Assembly (NCBI GenBank): GCA_017621225.1
Contig: JAGATN010000009.1
Span: 51,897 to 115,896, forward strand
Direction: 5' to 3'
Source: Muribaculaceae bacterium
Lineage (GTDB): Bacteria > Bacteroidota > Bacteroidia > Bacteroidales > Muribaculaceae
DNA: 64,000 bases
This document shows, piece by piece, positions 1 to 9,689 of the stretch (its first letter is position 1; each line of letters opens with the position of its first letter). The translations under genes and the position numbers were made by a program. Under the pieces are notes generated by a model. That model was not told the DNA's origin. It did not search any database and worked only from the letters and a program-made list of their open reading frames with translations.

Positions 1-2764
1 AGTTTTCGGCATCGAGCGACGGCGCTGTCAACGTAATGGCGTTTCCGCCGCTTATCGATTCGTTTTTCTTCAGTTTGTCGAAGTCGATGGTTATGGCGTG
101 CGGCTTGTCGGACGTGTTGGCCACCTTAACTATGAATTCGTTCGTATCGTCGTCGATTACGGCCGAGGCAAACAGTCCGTTCTGGCCCTCATTGCCTGCG
201 GCAGGGCGGTTGTCGTCGAGCGTGATGGGCACTACGCGCGATCCTCGGTTGTTGCCGTATAGCTTCTGTACGTGGTAGCTCGAGGTCGGGAACGACGACA
301 GGTTGTCGAACCATATGAGGTCGGGGCGCCATTGCCACCCTTCGACGTGCGCGAACAATGGAGCATACGTGGCCATGTGCACTATGTCGGCATTGCGTTC
401 GAGTCCGGTCATGAATGCGGCCTCAAGAAGCGCGGGATAGAAATGGTTGTACTTTTTGCCGTTTATGTGGCAGGCATATTCGCCTGCAAATACGGCCGGA
501 CCTTTGCGGTCGTAGTTGTCGTAGCGGTTGCCTTGGCTCAAGAACCATTGTGCCGGGCGATAGAAATGTTCGTCGACCAGATCGGCTTTTACTTTGCGCA
601 TTTCAGGCCAGAGGAAGTCGAATTCGCGGCCTTCGGATTGCGGGCCTGACGAGCCGACAATCATTATTTCGGGATGCGATTTGCGCAGTGCGTCGACAAA
701 CGGTTTCAATCGTTCCACGTATTCGTTGCCCCACTGCTCGTTGCCTATGGCCAGATATTTTAGTCCGAAAGGTTCGGGATGGCCCATTTCGGCGCGGAGC
801 GCTCCCCATTTTGTCGAAGTGTCGCCGTTGGCAAACTCTATGAGGTCTATCGCGTCGTCGATGTACGGTTGCAGCGCGTCGACCGGCACGTGCGCATCCT
901 CCGAGTCATTTTGGTATTGGCAGGCAAGGCCTACGTTGAGCACGGGGAGTGGCGCGGCTCCCAATTCCTCGGCCAGCAAGAAGTATTCGTAGAATCCGAG
1001 TCCGTAGCTTTGGAAATAGTCGGGATAGAAGCGATGGGGGAATGTATAATGCCAGCGGTTGAAGTTTAACGGACGGTTCTCTACCGGGCCTACCGTGTTT
1101 TTCCATTGGTAGCGGTCGGTTATCTCGGTGCCTTCCACAATGCATCCGCCGGGGAATCTCAGCAATCCGGGCTTTATGTCGTATAATTTTTCCACGAGGT
1201 CGCGGCGCAGGCCGTTTTCATGTCCTTTCCAGGTGTCGACCGGGAATAGCGATATGTGTTCGAGGTCGACGGTGGTTTCGGGTTTCGACAGGAATATGCG
1301 CAATATCGCCTTGGGGTCGGTGACCGAAGGTTTAAGAATTACGGAGTATTTTTTCCACTCTTTTGAGTCGATTGAGAGGTTTTGCGATGTGATGTCCTGG
1401 TTTTCGCCTTGCGATGCGGGCTGCACGAGCGCTACTCGTATGTTTGCTTTTCCGCCTTCGGGCGTGCGCGCCCATACCGAGAAGCGATATTCCTTGTCGG
1501 CTTCAACGCCTATGCCGAAGAAACCTTCGTTTTCGAGTCCGGTGTGCTTATGTCCGTGGCTTGCGGCTCCCAACCTTACGTAGTGCGGGTTTCGTTCGAA
1601 CGGGCCGTCATCCTTCAGCTCGATGTTGCCGAACGTTTTCCATCCCATCAGGTTTTGCGGAAATTCGAACGATCTGTTTTTCACCTTTTCGGCGTAGAGG
1701 CCACCGTCGGCCGCATAGTTGATGTCCTCGAAGAACAGGCCGTACATCGTAGGATGTATCTTTGCTCCAATTTTGTTGGTGGCCACGTTCAGGTTGCTGT
1801 GGGTGATGGGCCACGCGTTCAGCAGTCGTTCATATTCTTCTTGCGTGATGGGCATTATGGTGCCGTGGCGCGGGTGGAAATTCATCTTCACTTCCTGCTC
1901 TACCGGCTTGAAGTTGACAAGGTCGGTTGATTCGGTGAATTGATATTTCCCGTCGATGTAAACGTCGTACATCAATATGTACTTGTCGCTGTTTATGAGC
2001 TTGAACGTGCCGGCTCCTTCGACAGCCGACCGAGTTTGCTGCTTGTACTCCGGATCTTCGACCCATTTTCCCGACGACAGCGATTTGGTGGTAGCCGTTT
2101 TTATGCCGTTGCCGTGTCCTTCGGTCTTATAGAACATATGATACACGCCATCCTTCACCATTATGTCGCCGTCAATGCATGACTTGCCGTCTTTGGGTAT
2201 GAAGAATGGTTTGGGCTCGCCTTCGAGGTCGGTGAAATCGTCGTTGGCATATGCATAATATATTATGTCGGGGCCGTCGCCATGCTTCATCGACCAATAT
2301 ACGAGCATCTTCCCTGCTTCGGGATCGTATATCGACTGGGGCGCCCATACTCGTTTCAGGTCTTCGTTGCCGGCGAAGCGATCCTGTATGTTAATTACGT
2401 TCGACGTCCAGTTGATGAGGTCGTTCGATTTCATCAATATCATTGCACGGTTCGAATCCCATCCCTTTGCCGACACCATGTCGGTAAGCACCATGTAGAA
2501 GGTTTTGCCGTCGGGGCCGCGCAATATGTGCGGGTCGCGAACGCCTCCCGTTGAGCTTATGACCTTTGAGTCGATCACGGGTTTGTTGTCGTTTAGTGCG
2601 GTAAAGTTGAATCCGTCGTTGCTGACGGCGTAATGCACCGATTCGTCGGCAATGCTATTGCCTGTGAAATAGGTAAACAGATAGGCTGTGGGTTCGATGT
2701 TCTTTTCGGCATTCAGCGAAAAGGCCATTGAAGCGGCCAGCAGTGAAGCTGCTATTAATTTCAT
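1..2764 (-). CDS. GH43-like/GH51 fusion alpha-L-arabinofuranosidase (C-terminus beyond window)
   Basis: Secreted arabinose-releasing enzyme, cut by the left edge; 921 codons are visible with no stop. The start at 2764 gives a signal peptide (MKLIAASLLAASMAFSLNA). Residues about 22-300 form a GH43-like five-bladed propeller (WAPQSIYD, DGDIMVKDGVYHMFYKTEGH). From about residue 350 the protein is a GH51 TIM barrel with the acid/base in AIGNEQWG (Glu676) and the nucleophile in FAGEYA (Glu762). GH51 members hydrolyse terminal alpha-L-arabinofuranosyl residues of arabinan, arabinoxylan or arabinogalactan. The gene lies 16 bp downstream of the BNR-4 gene on the same strand and close to an HTCS and araDAB, which supports an arabinan or pectin side-chain substrate. 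Exact linkage cannot be read from the sequence. The GH43 subfamily is uncertain. Confidence 0.86.
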   Translation of the reverse strand, partial: MKLIAASLLAASMAFSLNAEKNIEPTAYLFTYFTGNSIADESVHYAVSNDGFNFTALNDNKPVIDSKVISSTGGVRDPHILRGPDGKTFYMVLTDMVSAKGWDSNRAMILMKSNDLINWTSNVINIQDRFAGNEDLKRVWAPQSIYDPEAGKMLVYWSMKHGDGPDIIYYAYANDDFTDLEGEPKPFFIPKDGKSCIDGDIMVKDGVYHMFYKTEGHGNGIKTATTKSLSSGKWVEDPEYKQQTRSAVEGAGTFKLINSDKYILMYDVYIDGKYQFTESTDLVNFKPVEQEVKMNFHPRHGTIMPITQEEYERLLNAWPITHSNLNVATNKIGAKIHPTMYGLFFEDINYAADGGLYAEKVKNRSFEFPQNLMGWKTFGNIELKDDGPFERNPHYVRLGAASHGHKHTGLENEGFFGIGVEADKEYRFSVWARTPEGGKANIRVALVQPASQGENQDITSQNLSIDSKEWKKYSVILKPSVTDPKAILRIFLSKPETTVDLEHISLFPVDTWKGHENGLRRDLVEKLYDIKPGLLRFPGGCIVEGTEITDRYQWKNTVGPVENRPLNFNRWHYTFPHRFYPDYFQSYGLGFYEYFLLAEELGAAPLPVLNVGLACQYQNDSEDAHVPVDALQPYIDDAIDLIEFANGDTSTKWGALRAEMGHPEPFGLKYLAIGNEQWGNEYVERLKPFVDALRKSHPEIMIVGSSGPQSEGREFDFLWPEMRKVKADLVDEHFYRPAQWFLSQGNRYDNYDRKGPAVFAGEYACHINGKKYNHFYPALLEAAFMTGLERNADIVHMATYAPLFAHVEGWQWRPDLIWFDNLSSFPTSSYHVQKLYGNNRGSRVVPITLDDNRPAAGNEGQNGLFASAVIDDDTNEFIVKVANTSDKPHAITIDFDKLKKNESISGGNAITLTAPSLDAEN

Positions 2765-2780
2765 GTCTATTATGATTTTG

Positions 2781-4106
2781 TTAAAGATTAAATTCGAGTA
2801 TGTACACCGGTTGGGGCGCGGAATCGAGTCGCTTCTCTCCGTCGCCCTGTATGGTTGGCTGAACGAATATGTGGAGCTTGCGCGCCGTTCGCCACAAGTC
2901 GTTGTCGAACGTAGGTTCCCAGGCCGGAACTTCGAAGTCGGTGAGATGCATCGTCTTCCAGTGGTCCGACTCGGCCCCTTTCGATGTGTAGAGTAGCGTC
3001 ACCCGGCTGCCCGACTCGGCGTCGCGGGTAAGGTAATATACTTTTTTCCCGTCGATGACCATTCGGGGTCGAGCTATCGGAATCATTTTTGTGCCTCCCC
3101 CTTTCAACGAAAAAGGCGTGGTGCGGTTCGAGAGCTGTTTCTGATGCCAGGCGTTGTCCTTGTGCCATACTATGCGATATTGCGGGATGTCGCTGTCACT
3201 GTCGCGCCAATACGACGCTATGTATGGATTGCCGTCGCTGTCGGCGCTCATGCTCGTTTGGTTTATCAACTCGGAGTTTTGCGGTATCTTTACGGCGTAC
3301 TCGGCGTTTGCGGCCGTGATGGGCAGCTCGTAGGGTGTTCCGTCCGATTTTTCCCAAGTCTTGCCGTTGTCGGTCGATCGGGCATAGCAAATGTCGTGGT
3401 TGGTTTCGACGAGCCACGATTCACGCCACACCCATGAAATGTGTATCGTGCCCTTTGCGTCAACGAATATCTGCCAGTATGCGTTGCGTTGGTTTTCGCC
3501 GTCAATCAGATTGCTGTGTATGCTCTCCCACTTCTTGCCTTGTGTGTCGTAGCGTTTCAGCACCAGGTTGCCCCTTCCCGATGCTCCCGAACGGTATGCA
3601 AACATCAGGCTGCCGTCGGCCAGATTGTAAAACTCGGGATAAGTTACGTCGTCTTCGTTCTCGCCGGTCATGGGCTGAAGGTCGCCGAGGGCCAATGATT
3701 CGGGGCTGACGCTTCGGCAGTATTTCAGCTTGTGCCCGTGATGGTCGAAGGCCACGTGTAGGTAGCCGTCGCCGTCTACGGCTATGCTTATCACGTTGTG
3801 CGCATCGGCGGCATTGCCTTTGTATTGGCTGCGCGATATCTGCCATTTGTCGCTTCCGAGTGTGCGCGATGCCAGCGTGAGGTAGCTGTCGGAGTCGTAG
3901 AACGCCACGTATTGCTTGTTGCCGCGTGACGCCACGGAGTTGGCACGAAATATGGCGGTGTTGACCGACGTGCCTCCGAATCCGCTGTCAGACACTTTTA
4001 CGAGTCGGCTTTTGAAGGCTTGTGCCGGTAGAATCGATATTATTATTGTCAGGCACGCCATGACCCATCGCGATGGCGTATTGGTGAATGCTGTGTTTGA
4101 ATTCAT
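2781..4106 (-). CDS. BNR-4 family seven-bladed propeller enzyme (GH145/PL24/PL25-like)
   Basis: A 441-residue secreted protein that begins with a signal peptide (MACLTIIISILPAQA). The ATG at 4106 is preferred because the upstream codons (to 4172) precede the signal sequence and look non-coding. The body fits the BNR_4 family: VAFYDSDSYLTLASRTLG, AADAHNVISIAVDGDGYLHVAFDHHGHKLKY and DVTYPEFYNLADGSLMFAYRSG are typical blades. Known members include the GH145 rhamnosyl-glucuronate alpha-L-rhamnosidases and the PL24/PL25 ulvan lyases; which chemistry applies here cannot be decided by eye. It is the first gene of a leftward pair with the GH43-GH51 fusion and is divergent from the HTCS. A -7-like box TAACTTTG (4127-4134, minus strand) lies upstream, without a good -33 box. 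Confidence 0.72.
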   Translation of the reverse strand: MNSNTAFTNTPSRWVMACLTIIISILPAQAFKSRLVKVSDSGFGGTSVNTAIFRANSVASRGNKQYVAFYDSDSYLTLASRTLGSDKWQISRSQYKGNAADAHNVISIAVDGDGYLHVAFDHHGHKLKYCRSVSPESLALGDLQPMTGENEDDVTYPEFYNLADGSLMFAYRSGASGRGNLVLKRYDTQGKKWESIHSNLIDGENQRNAYWQIFVDAKGTIHISWVWRESWLVETNHDICYARSTDNGKTWEKSDGTPYELPITAANAEYAVKIPQNSELINQTSMSADSDGNPYIASYWRDSDSDIPQYRIVWHKDNAWHQKQLSNRTTPFSLKGGGTKMIPIARPRMVIDGKKVYYLTRDAESGSRVTLLYTSKGAESDHWKTMHLTDFEVPAWEPTFDNDLWRTARKLHIFVQPTIQGDGEKRLDSAPQPVYILEFNL

Positions 4107-4310
4107 GATATGACTGTAATATGTTGCAAAGTTAAAAAATGAGGCGTTATTTATGGTACGTTGATGTCTCAAAAAGGTGTTTTAATCGTTCAAAAATCCA
4201 TAAAAAGCATCTTATGGTAGTGACAATGTGAAAAAATTCGACCAATAAGAATGTGTTATTGACTGAAAATTATTAATTTTACGTGACAAAGAGATAATTC
4301 ATTCGATATC
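4107..4310. promoter_or_regulatory. Divergent control region between the BNR-4 and HTCS genes
   Basis: An AT-rich 204-bp intergenic region separating leftward glycan hydrolases from the rightward HTCS. A minus-strand TAACTTTG (4127-4134) matches the Bacteroidota -7 consensus TAnnTTTG. No convincing -33 element pairs with it, as is common at activator-dependent glycan-locus promoters. No confident plus-strand promoter is visible. Confidence 0.35.
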
Positions 4311-7300
4311 ATGAAAAAAATCAGACTGTTTTGTGTAATGTTGATCGTTGCTGTTGGTTGTTGTCTTGCTTATGGCGACGATGACATACCGGCTACCGTG
4401 GTGCAGTTTAAGCTGACCGACGAGATGCCCACCAATTCAGTCAGATGCATGTATCAGGACAGCGACGGCTATATATGGTTCGGCACCACCGGCGGCTTGT
4501 GCCGTTATGACGGATACAGGCTGGTTACCTATCGTTCAGGCTCGTCAAACAGGAATCTTTTGACCAATAACGACATAATATCGCTCTATGAAACCTCGTC
4601 GGGCGATTTGCTCATAGGTACGAGCCGAGGCATGAATGTGCTCGACAAAAAGCGCGTCAACATATCGGTGCCCGAAATTCCCGAACTTCACGATTACGAA
4701 ATACGTACGTTGGTCGAAGACGAGGCTCACAACATATGGGTGGGTACGCATCGACAGTTGGTCAGGCTATCGGCTGACTATTCCAAGATAAAGGTTTATG
4801 GCGAATTGCCGTTGTCGAGCGTAAACGAACTGTTTTTGGATAAGGATTCAAATTTGTGGGTTGCCTTTTGGGAAGGCGGATTGTATCGCTATGACTCGCG
4901 AAGCGACAAGTTCATGCCCATGCCTGCCATCGGTCAGCGCAATAGCCCGAGAAGTCTGTTTCAGATGTCCGACGGCTCATATCTGGTGTCGACGTGGGGC
5001 GACGGCGTGTGGCGCTTGTATCCCGACCGTCCGGCCGATAATATGATCGAGCCCGTAAAGGTGGTTGAGGGCGACTCTTCGAAAGTGACCATTACATATG
5101 GCATAGTGCAGGATCGTTACGGATATTTCTGGATAGTGGGCGATCTCGGCCTTTCGCTGGCATCGATTTCGGGCAATGAGATGCGCATACTGGACGTGCC
5201 CGAAATAACCGGAAATATGAACAATGTGTTCAGTAACATAATGATGGATCGGGAGGACGACATATGGATAGCCGCATTTACCGAAGGTGCTTATATGGTA
5301 AGGCCCGAACGCCCCATGGTGAAGTCGTATGCATTTAAGGAGACAAAATCCATTACCGGCGGCCTTGACCCTTACATTTCAAGCATTTATCGCGACGGAA
5401 ACGGCTTGATATGGGTCAATCAGAATCGTTGGGGCCTCGGCATCTATGACATAAAGAACGATAAGATACGGTTTTATGACAAGATACCCGAACTCGCATC
5501 GCTAAAGGGATTGAGCTCCACGCGTTCGATAAAGGGTTTCCGCTCCGACCCCGACGCGGTGTATGTGTGCTGCTCGTACGAACCTTATATATATAAGGTA
5601 AGCAGCGATACATCGTCGATAAAGGTCGATGAGACATGGACGCTTACCGACGGCGGAGGCGGCAATCCGATATCGCTTGACCGCGACCCGGCCGGAAACA
5701 TATGGATTGTAACACGCAACAACCTGATGGTGCGGACTCCGGCAGGCGCCTACGTGAATGTCATAAAAAATGAGGACGGAAATGATTTCAACGACATTAA
5801 ATGCGATTCGCACGGCAATGCATGGGTGGCCACTAACCTTAACGGACTGGTAAAGATAAGCGAATTTTCGCCCGGCGTGTCGGGGAAGCCGCATTTCACC
5901 ATTACGAAGATGTCGGATGTGCCGGGTGGCTCGGTGAACAAAATCGATGTTGACAACGTGAGCAAGCGCGTGTGGTGCGTAAGCAATTACGACGACTTTT
6001 TTATGGTCGACATGTCGACCGGCGAAGTGTCTGACAGATCCGAGAAGCTCAACAGCTTCATTAACGGCGGTATACAGAACTTTGTGGTCGATAATGACGG
6101 CAATGTATGGTTTACCACTAATAATAATGTGTGTGAATACAACACCGAAACCGACGGCTACATAATATATTCAAATACCGACGATGAGGCGATACGGTCG
6201 ATAATCGGCAATTCGGTGTACTACGATCCGCCCGGCGACATTTATCTCGGTGGCGATGAGGGCGTGATATGCTTTCACTCTCCGTCGCAGCTTTTCAAGG
6301 AGCTTAGCGAACATCCTCCCGTGATTACCGACGTGAAGATAAATGGCAAGTCGTGCTTCACTTCGCCCGATTTGGGAGTGTCGTTTGACGACGAGACTTT
6401 TGATATAAAGTTGCCGGCCGACGCGCGCAACATCGAAATAGATTTTTCGACGTTGAATTATTCGCATCCCGATTGCGTGTCATACAGTTATAGGCTCAGC
6501 GGCGTCGACGATGATTGGGCCGATATGCCCGACAATCGCTCGTATGCCTACTACAACAGCCTGCCCAAAGGGCGGCATACGCTTGAAATAAGGGCTACCG
6601 ACGCACACGGCAACTGGTCGAAAAGCATAGCCCGCTACACCATAACGCGGCGTAATGCCTGGTATGAGACATGGTGGGCCGAAACCATCTACGCGCTCGT
6701 ATTGGTGGGCGCATTGGCACTGGTGGTCATATGGCTCAAGCATCGCTTTATGCTGCGCGAAAAGCTGCGCCGTGCCGAGATGGACAAACGCAACACCGAG
6801 GAGATAACTCAGATGAAGTTGCGCTATTTCACCAATGTGACCCATGACTTCCTTACGCCTATAACCATCATAAATTGTTTGATCGACGATTTGGAAATAA
6901 CGTATGGCAAGGCGGCGCCGAGTTTGAACAAAATGCGTTCGAATCTTGGAAAGTTGCGTCGTCTCATACAGGAGGTACTCGATTTCAGGAAGTTTGAAAA
7001 CGGCAAGATGAAGCTCAAGATATCGAGGGGCGATCTCTATCAGTTCCTTGACGAAGTGTGTCGCAACCATTTCGACCCGCTTATGTCGGCCAAGCATATC
7101 AACTTTACGCTTAATTTCGATTCGATGGCTTTGCCGGCCTATTTTGATTCTGACAAGGTTGAAAAGATAATATTCAATCTCATATCGAATGCCTACAAAT
7201 ATACCGACGAAGGTGGTGCCGTCGAACTTTCGGTGAAGATGGTGGCTACCGATGGCGAAAATTACGCCATGATATCGGTGAAAGATAACGGCAAGGGCAT

Positions 7301-8366
7301 ATCGGCCGAAGATTTGCCCCATGTGTTTGACCGATTCTTCGCGCACGGATCGCGACATGTAAGCTCTAACGGCATCGGCTTGTCGCTTGTGAAAGACCTG
7401 GTGGGCCTGCATAAAGGCACCATCGACGTTAAGAGCGAGGTGGGCTCCGGCACTGAATTTACGGTAATGCTTCCCATCGACCGTCACCGTTACTCCGACG
7501 ACGAAATGCTTCTTGAGCAGCAGCCTTATGTCGACAGCCAGCATCAGCTTGCGCTCGATGCCGATGTGGAGGGTGCGGTGGCTGACGAGTCGATGCCGAA
7601 GTACACCCTGCTTCTCGTGGAGGACAATGAAGAACTGCTCACCGTGATGGGCAACATATTCATGCGCGACTATAACGTGCTTACGGCGCGCAACGGCGCA
7701 GTGGCGTTGGATTTGGCTCATTCAAACGATGTCGACATAGTGGTCAGCGACCTTATGATGCCTGAGATGGATGGGTTGGAATTTTGCCGTAAGATGAAGT
7801 CGGACATAAAGACGAGTCACGTGCCCTTCATTTTGCTTACTGCAAAGAACCGACCCGAAGATCGCGTGAATTGCTATAAGGCGGGCGCCGACGGATACAT
7901 CGCAAAGCCGTTTGAACTGAAGGTGCTTCAGGCGCGAATCGACAACTTTTTGTCAAACAAGCATATCGCGCAGGCCGAATTCCGCGATTCGGAGGACGTG
8001 AACACCGGAGTGCTCGAAATGTCGGTCATCGACAAAGAGTTCATGGAAAAAACCGTGGCGATGATAAAGAGTCACATAGAGGATTCGAACCTCGACATCG
8101 ACATGATGACTCGCGAATTATGCGTGTCGCGCGCGTCGCTTTATCGAAAGATAAAAGCGCTTACCGGAATGTCGCCGGTAGAACTCGTAAGAAACATCCG
8201 ACTGAAGTATAGCTACGACCTGCTCAAGGAGGGCAAGATGAGCATAGCCTCCGTGGCCTACGCTTCGGGCTTTTCTAATCCTAAATATTATTCCACCTGT
8301 TTCAAGGAACAATTCGGCATTTCACCGCGCGATGTGTTCAAAGAGGAGCCGTCGCGAACGGTTTGA
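4311..8366 (+). CDS. Hybrid two-component system regulator (HTCS)
   Basis: A one-protein sensor and transcription activator of 1351 residues. After a signal peptide (1-22), two seven-bladed Reg_prop beta-propellers form the periplasmic sensor (repeats such as DSDGYIWFGTTGGLCRYDG), followed by a Y_Y_Y domain (about 690-780). A single membrane helix lies at about 790-812. The HisKA motif VTHDFLTPI puts the phospho-acceptor at His845. A HATPase domain (NLISNAYKYT, GIGLSLVKDLV), a receiver with Asp1147 (VVSDLMMPEMDG) and a C-terminal AraC-type HTH (about 1245-1345; SRASLYRKIKALTG, GFSNPKYYSTCFKEQFG) follow. HTCS proteins bind a mono- or oligosaccharide in the periplasm and activate the neighbouring glycan locus. 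The genes on both sides (GH51, GH43, araDAB) point to an arabinose-containing ligand. His-Asp instead of the usual His-Glu in the H-box is a mild deviation. Confidence 0.95.
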   Translation: MKKIRLFCVMLIVAVGCCLAYGDDDIPATVVQFKLTDEMPTNSVRCMYQDSDGYIWFGTTGGLCRYDGYRLVTYRSGSSNRNLLTNNDIISLYETSSGDLLIGTSRGMNVLDKKRVNISVPEIPELHDYEIRTLVEDEAHNIWVGTHRQLVRLSADYSKIKVYGELPLSSVNELFLDKDSNLWVAFWEGGLYRYDSRSDKFMPMPAIGQRNSPRSLFQMSDGSYLVSTWGDGVWRLYPDRPADNMIEPVKVVEGDSSKVTITYGIVQDRYGYFWIVGDLGLSLASISGNEMRILDVPEITGNMNNVFSNIMMDREDDIWIAAFTEGAYMVRPERPMVKSYAFKETKSITGGLDPYISSIYRDGNGLIWVNQNRWGLGIYDIKNDKIRFYDKIPELASLKGLSSTRSIKGFRSDPDAVYVCCSYEPYIYKVSSDTSSIKVDETWTLTDGGGGNPISLDRDPAGNIWIVTRNNLMVRTPAGAYVNVIKNEDGNDFNDIKCDSHGNAWVATNLNGLVKISEFSPGVSGKPHFTITKMSDVPGGSVNKIDVDNVSKRVWCVSNYDDFFMVDMSTGEVSDRSEKLNSFINGGIQNFVVDNDGNVWFTTNNNVCEYNTETDGYIIYSNTDDEAIRSIIGNSVYYDPPGDIYLGGDEGVICFHSPSQLFKELSEHPPVITDVKINGKSCFTSPDLGVSFDDETFDIKLPADARNIEIDFSTLNYSHPDCVSYSYRLSGVDDDWADMPDNRSYAYYNSLPKGRHTLEIRATDAHGNWSKSIARYTITRRNAWYETWWAETIYALVLVGALALVVIWLKHRFMLREKLRRAEMDKRNTEEITQMKLRYFTNVTHDFLTPITIINCLIDDLEITYGKAAPSLNKMRSNLGKLRRLIQEVLDFRKFENGKMKLKISRGDLYQFLDEVCRNHFDPLMSAKHINFTLNFDSMALPAYFDSDKVEKIIFNLISNAYKYTDEGGAVELSVKMVATDGENYAMISVKDNGKGISAEDLPHVFDRFFAHGSRHVSSNGIGLSLVKDLVGLHKGTIDVKSEVGSGTEFTVMLPIDRHRYSDDEMLLEQQPYVDSQHQLALDADVEGAVADESMPKYTLLLVEDNEELLTVMGNIFMRDYNVLTARNGAVALDLAHSNDVDIVVSDLMMPEMDGLEFCRKMKSDIKTSHVPFILLTAKNRPEDRVNCYKAGADGYIAKPFELKVLQARIDNFLSNKHIAQAEFRDSEDVNTGVLEMSVIDKEFMEKTVAMIKSHIEDSNLDIDMMTRELCVSRASLYRKIKALTGMSPVELVRNIRLKYSYDLLKEGKMSIASVAYASGFSNPKYYSTCFKEQFGISPRDVFKEEPSRTV

Positions 8367-8390
8367 TACGCATTCAAACCAGTTTGAACC
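8361..8390. promoter_or_regulatory. Candidate HTCS operator: inverted TTCAAAC/GTTTGAA half-sites
   Basis: A perfect palindrome TTCAAAC-CA-GTTTGAA lies at 8373-8388, and an extra GGTTTGA half-site starts at about 8360 inside the last codons of the HTCS gene. The cluster is about 35-60 bp upstream of the -7-like TATCTTTG box (8422-8429) of the GH43 gene, a plausible position for an activator. Assignment to the HTCS is inference from position and symmetry only. Confidence 0.4.
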
Positions 8391-8421
8391 ATAATTGTAC
8401 CGCAGAAGTGACAAATAACAG

Positions 8422-8429
8422 TATCTTTG
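8422..8429 (+). promoter_or_regulatory. -7 promoter element TATCTTTG of the GH43-araDAB unit
   Basis: An exact match to the Bacteroidota TAnnTTTG box, 31 bp upstream of the GH43 start codon. No TTTG is found at the ideal spacing (nearest TTG at 8395-8397), which is consistent with dependence on an activator. Confidence 0.5.
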
Positions 8430-8460
8430 CGAATACTTCATTTAATCGCAAAACAAAATT

Positions 8461-9660
8461 ATGTTGTGTCTTAAACGTAAAATTAACTTTGCAGGCCGAT
8501 TGTCGGCTGCTACCTTCTGCCTGATGCTGGCTATGGGCATCGGAAGCGGTTGTGGATCGAAAAATGCCGATCGTGAGGTCGCTCCGTTGCATCAAGGCGA
8601 CGTATGGCTCGATACGGATAGCAATCAGATTAACGCCCATGGCGGCGGTATGCTGTATTACGACGGAACCTATTACTGGTATGGTGAACATCGTCCCGGC
8701 GTGGGGTCTGAATCGAAAACCCAGGATGGCGTTAACTGTTACTCGTCGACCGATCTGTCGAACTGGAAATACGAAGGCCTGGCGCTGTCGGTTGAGGATG
8801 TTGAAGGACATGACATAGAGCGCGGATGCACCATCGAGCGCCCGAAAGTGATATACAACGACTCTACGCATAAATTCGTGATGTGGTTTCATCTTGAGTT
8901 GAAGGGTCGCGGTTACGAGGCCGCGCGCGCTTGCGTTGCCGTGAGCGATACGCCTGTCGGGCCGTTCAAGTTCATCCGTTCGGGCCGCGTGAATGCCGGA
9001 GTGTATCCGATGAATATGTCGGACGAAGATCGCAACGCCGAGTGGAATATGGATGAATACGAATGGTGGACTCCCGAATGGCGCGAAGCCGTCGACAAGG
9101 GCATGATTGCCAAGCGCGATCTCGAGGGCGGCCAGATGTCGCGCGACATGACGCTGTTTGTCGATGATGATGGCAAGGCTTACCACATATATTCGTCAGA
9201 AGAAAATCTTACCTTGAACATAGCGGAGCTTTCCGACGATTATTTGTCGCACACCGGCCGCTACGTGCGAGTGGCACCGGGCGGACATAATGAAGCTCCG
9301 GCCATAATGAAGCACGACGGACGCTACTGGATGATTACGTCGGGTTGCACCGGATGGGCTCCCAATGAGGCGCGACTTATGACGGCAACCGATATATTCG
9401 GCCCTTGGCAGCAGTTGCCGAATCCGTGCGTGGGCCCCGATGCGAAGCTTACGTTCGGCGGTCAGAGCACATATATATTGAAGGTGGCAGGCAAGGACGA
9501 CGCATATATGGCTATGTTTGACCGTTGGCGTCCGGAAAATCTGCTCGATTCGCGCTACGTGTGGCTGCCCATTGATTTCGACGAATCAGGTACTCCCGTG
9601 ATAAATTGGGTGGAATCATGGACTCCGTTGACCTATTGGGATAATAACGAAGCCAAATGA
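8461..9660 (+). CDS. GH43-family lipoprotein glycosidase
   Basis: A 399-residue surface or periplasmic glycosidase. The signal peptide ends in a lipobox with Cys31 (GIGSGC), so the enzyme is probably lipid-anchored. The fold is a GH43 five-bladed propeller: INAHGGGMLYYDGTYYWYGEHR near the N-terminus resembles the clade that contains exo-beta-1,3-galactanases (subfamily 24) and subfamily 34 arabino/galactofuranosidases. Later motifs are RPKVIYNDSTHKFVMWFH and EAPAIMKHDGRYWMITSGCTGW. It is the first gene of a unit that continues with araD, araA and araB, so released arabinose or galactose from arabinogalactan-like side chains is the likely product. The exact linkage is not predictable by eye. 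Confidence 0.8.
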   Translation: MLCLKRKINFAGRLSAATFCLMLAMGIGSGCGSKNADREVAPLHQGDVWLDTDSNQINAHGGGMLYYDGTYYWYGEHRPGVGSESKTQDGVNCYSSTDLSNWKYEGLALSVEDVEGHDIERGCTIERPKVIYNDSTHKFVMWFHLELKGRGYEAARACVAVSDTPVGPFKFIRSGRVNAGVYPMNMSDEDRNAEWNMDEYEWWTPEWREAVDKGMIAKRDLEGGQMSRDMTLFVDDDGKAYHIYSSEENLTLNIAELSDDYLSHTGRYVRVAPGGHNEAPAIMKHDGRYWMITSGCTGWAPNEARLMTATDIFGPWQQLPNPCVGPDAKLTFGGQSTYILKVAGKDDAYMAMFDRWRPENLLDSRYVWLPIDFDESGTPVINWVESWTPLTYWDNNEAK

Positions 9661-9689
9661 TGCTCATAATCTAATTCCGTATATATAAA

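Noticed and set aside
6480-7721. 413-codon open frame antisense to the HTCS
   Set aside because: The sense frame encodes clear kinase and receiver motifs; the antisense frame has no recognisable domain and is a by-product of codon bias.
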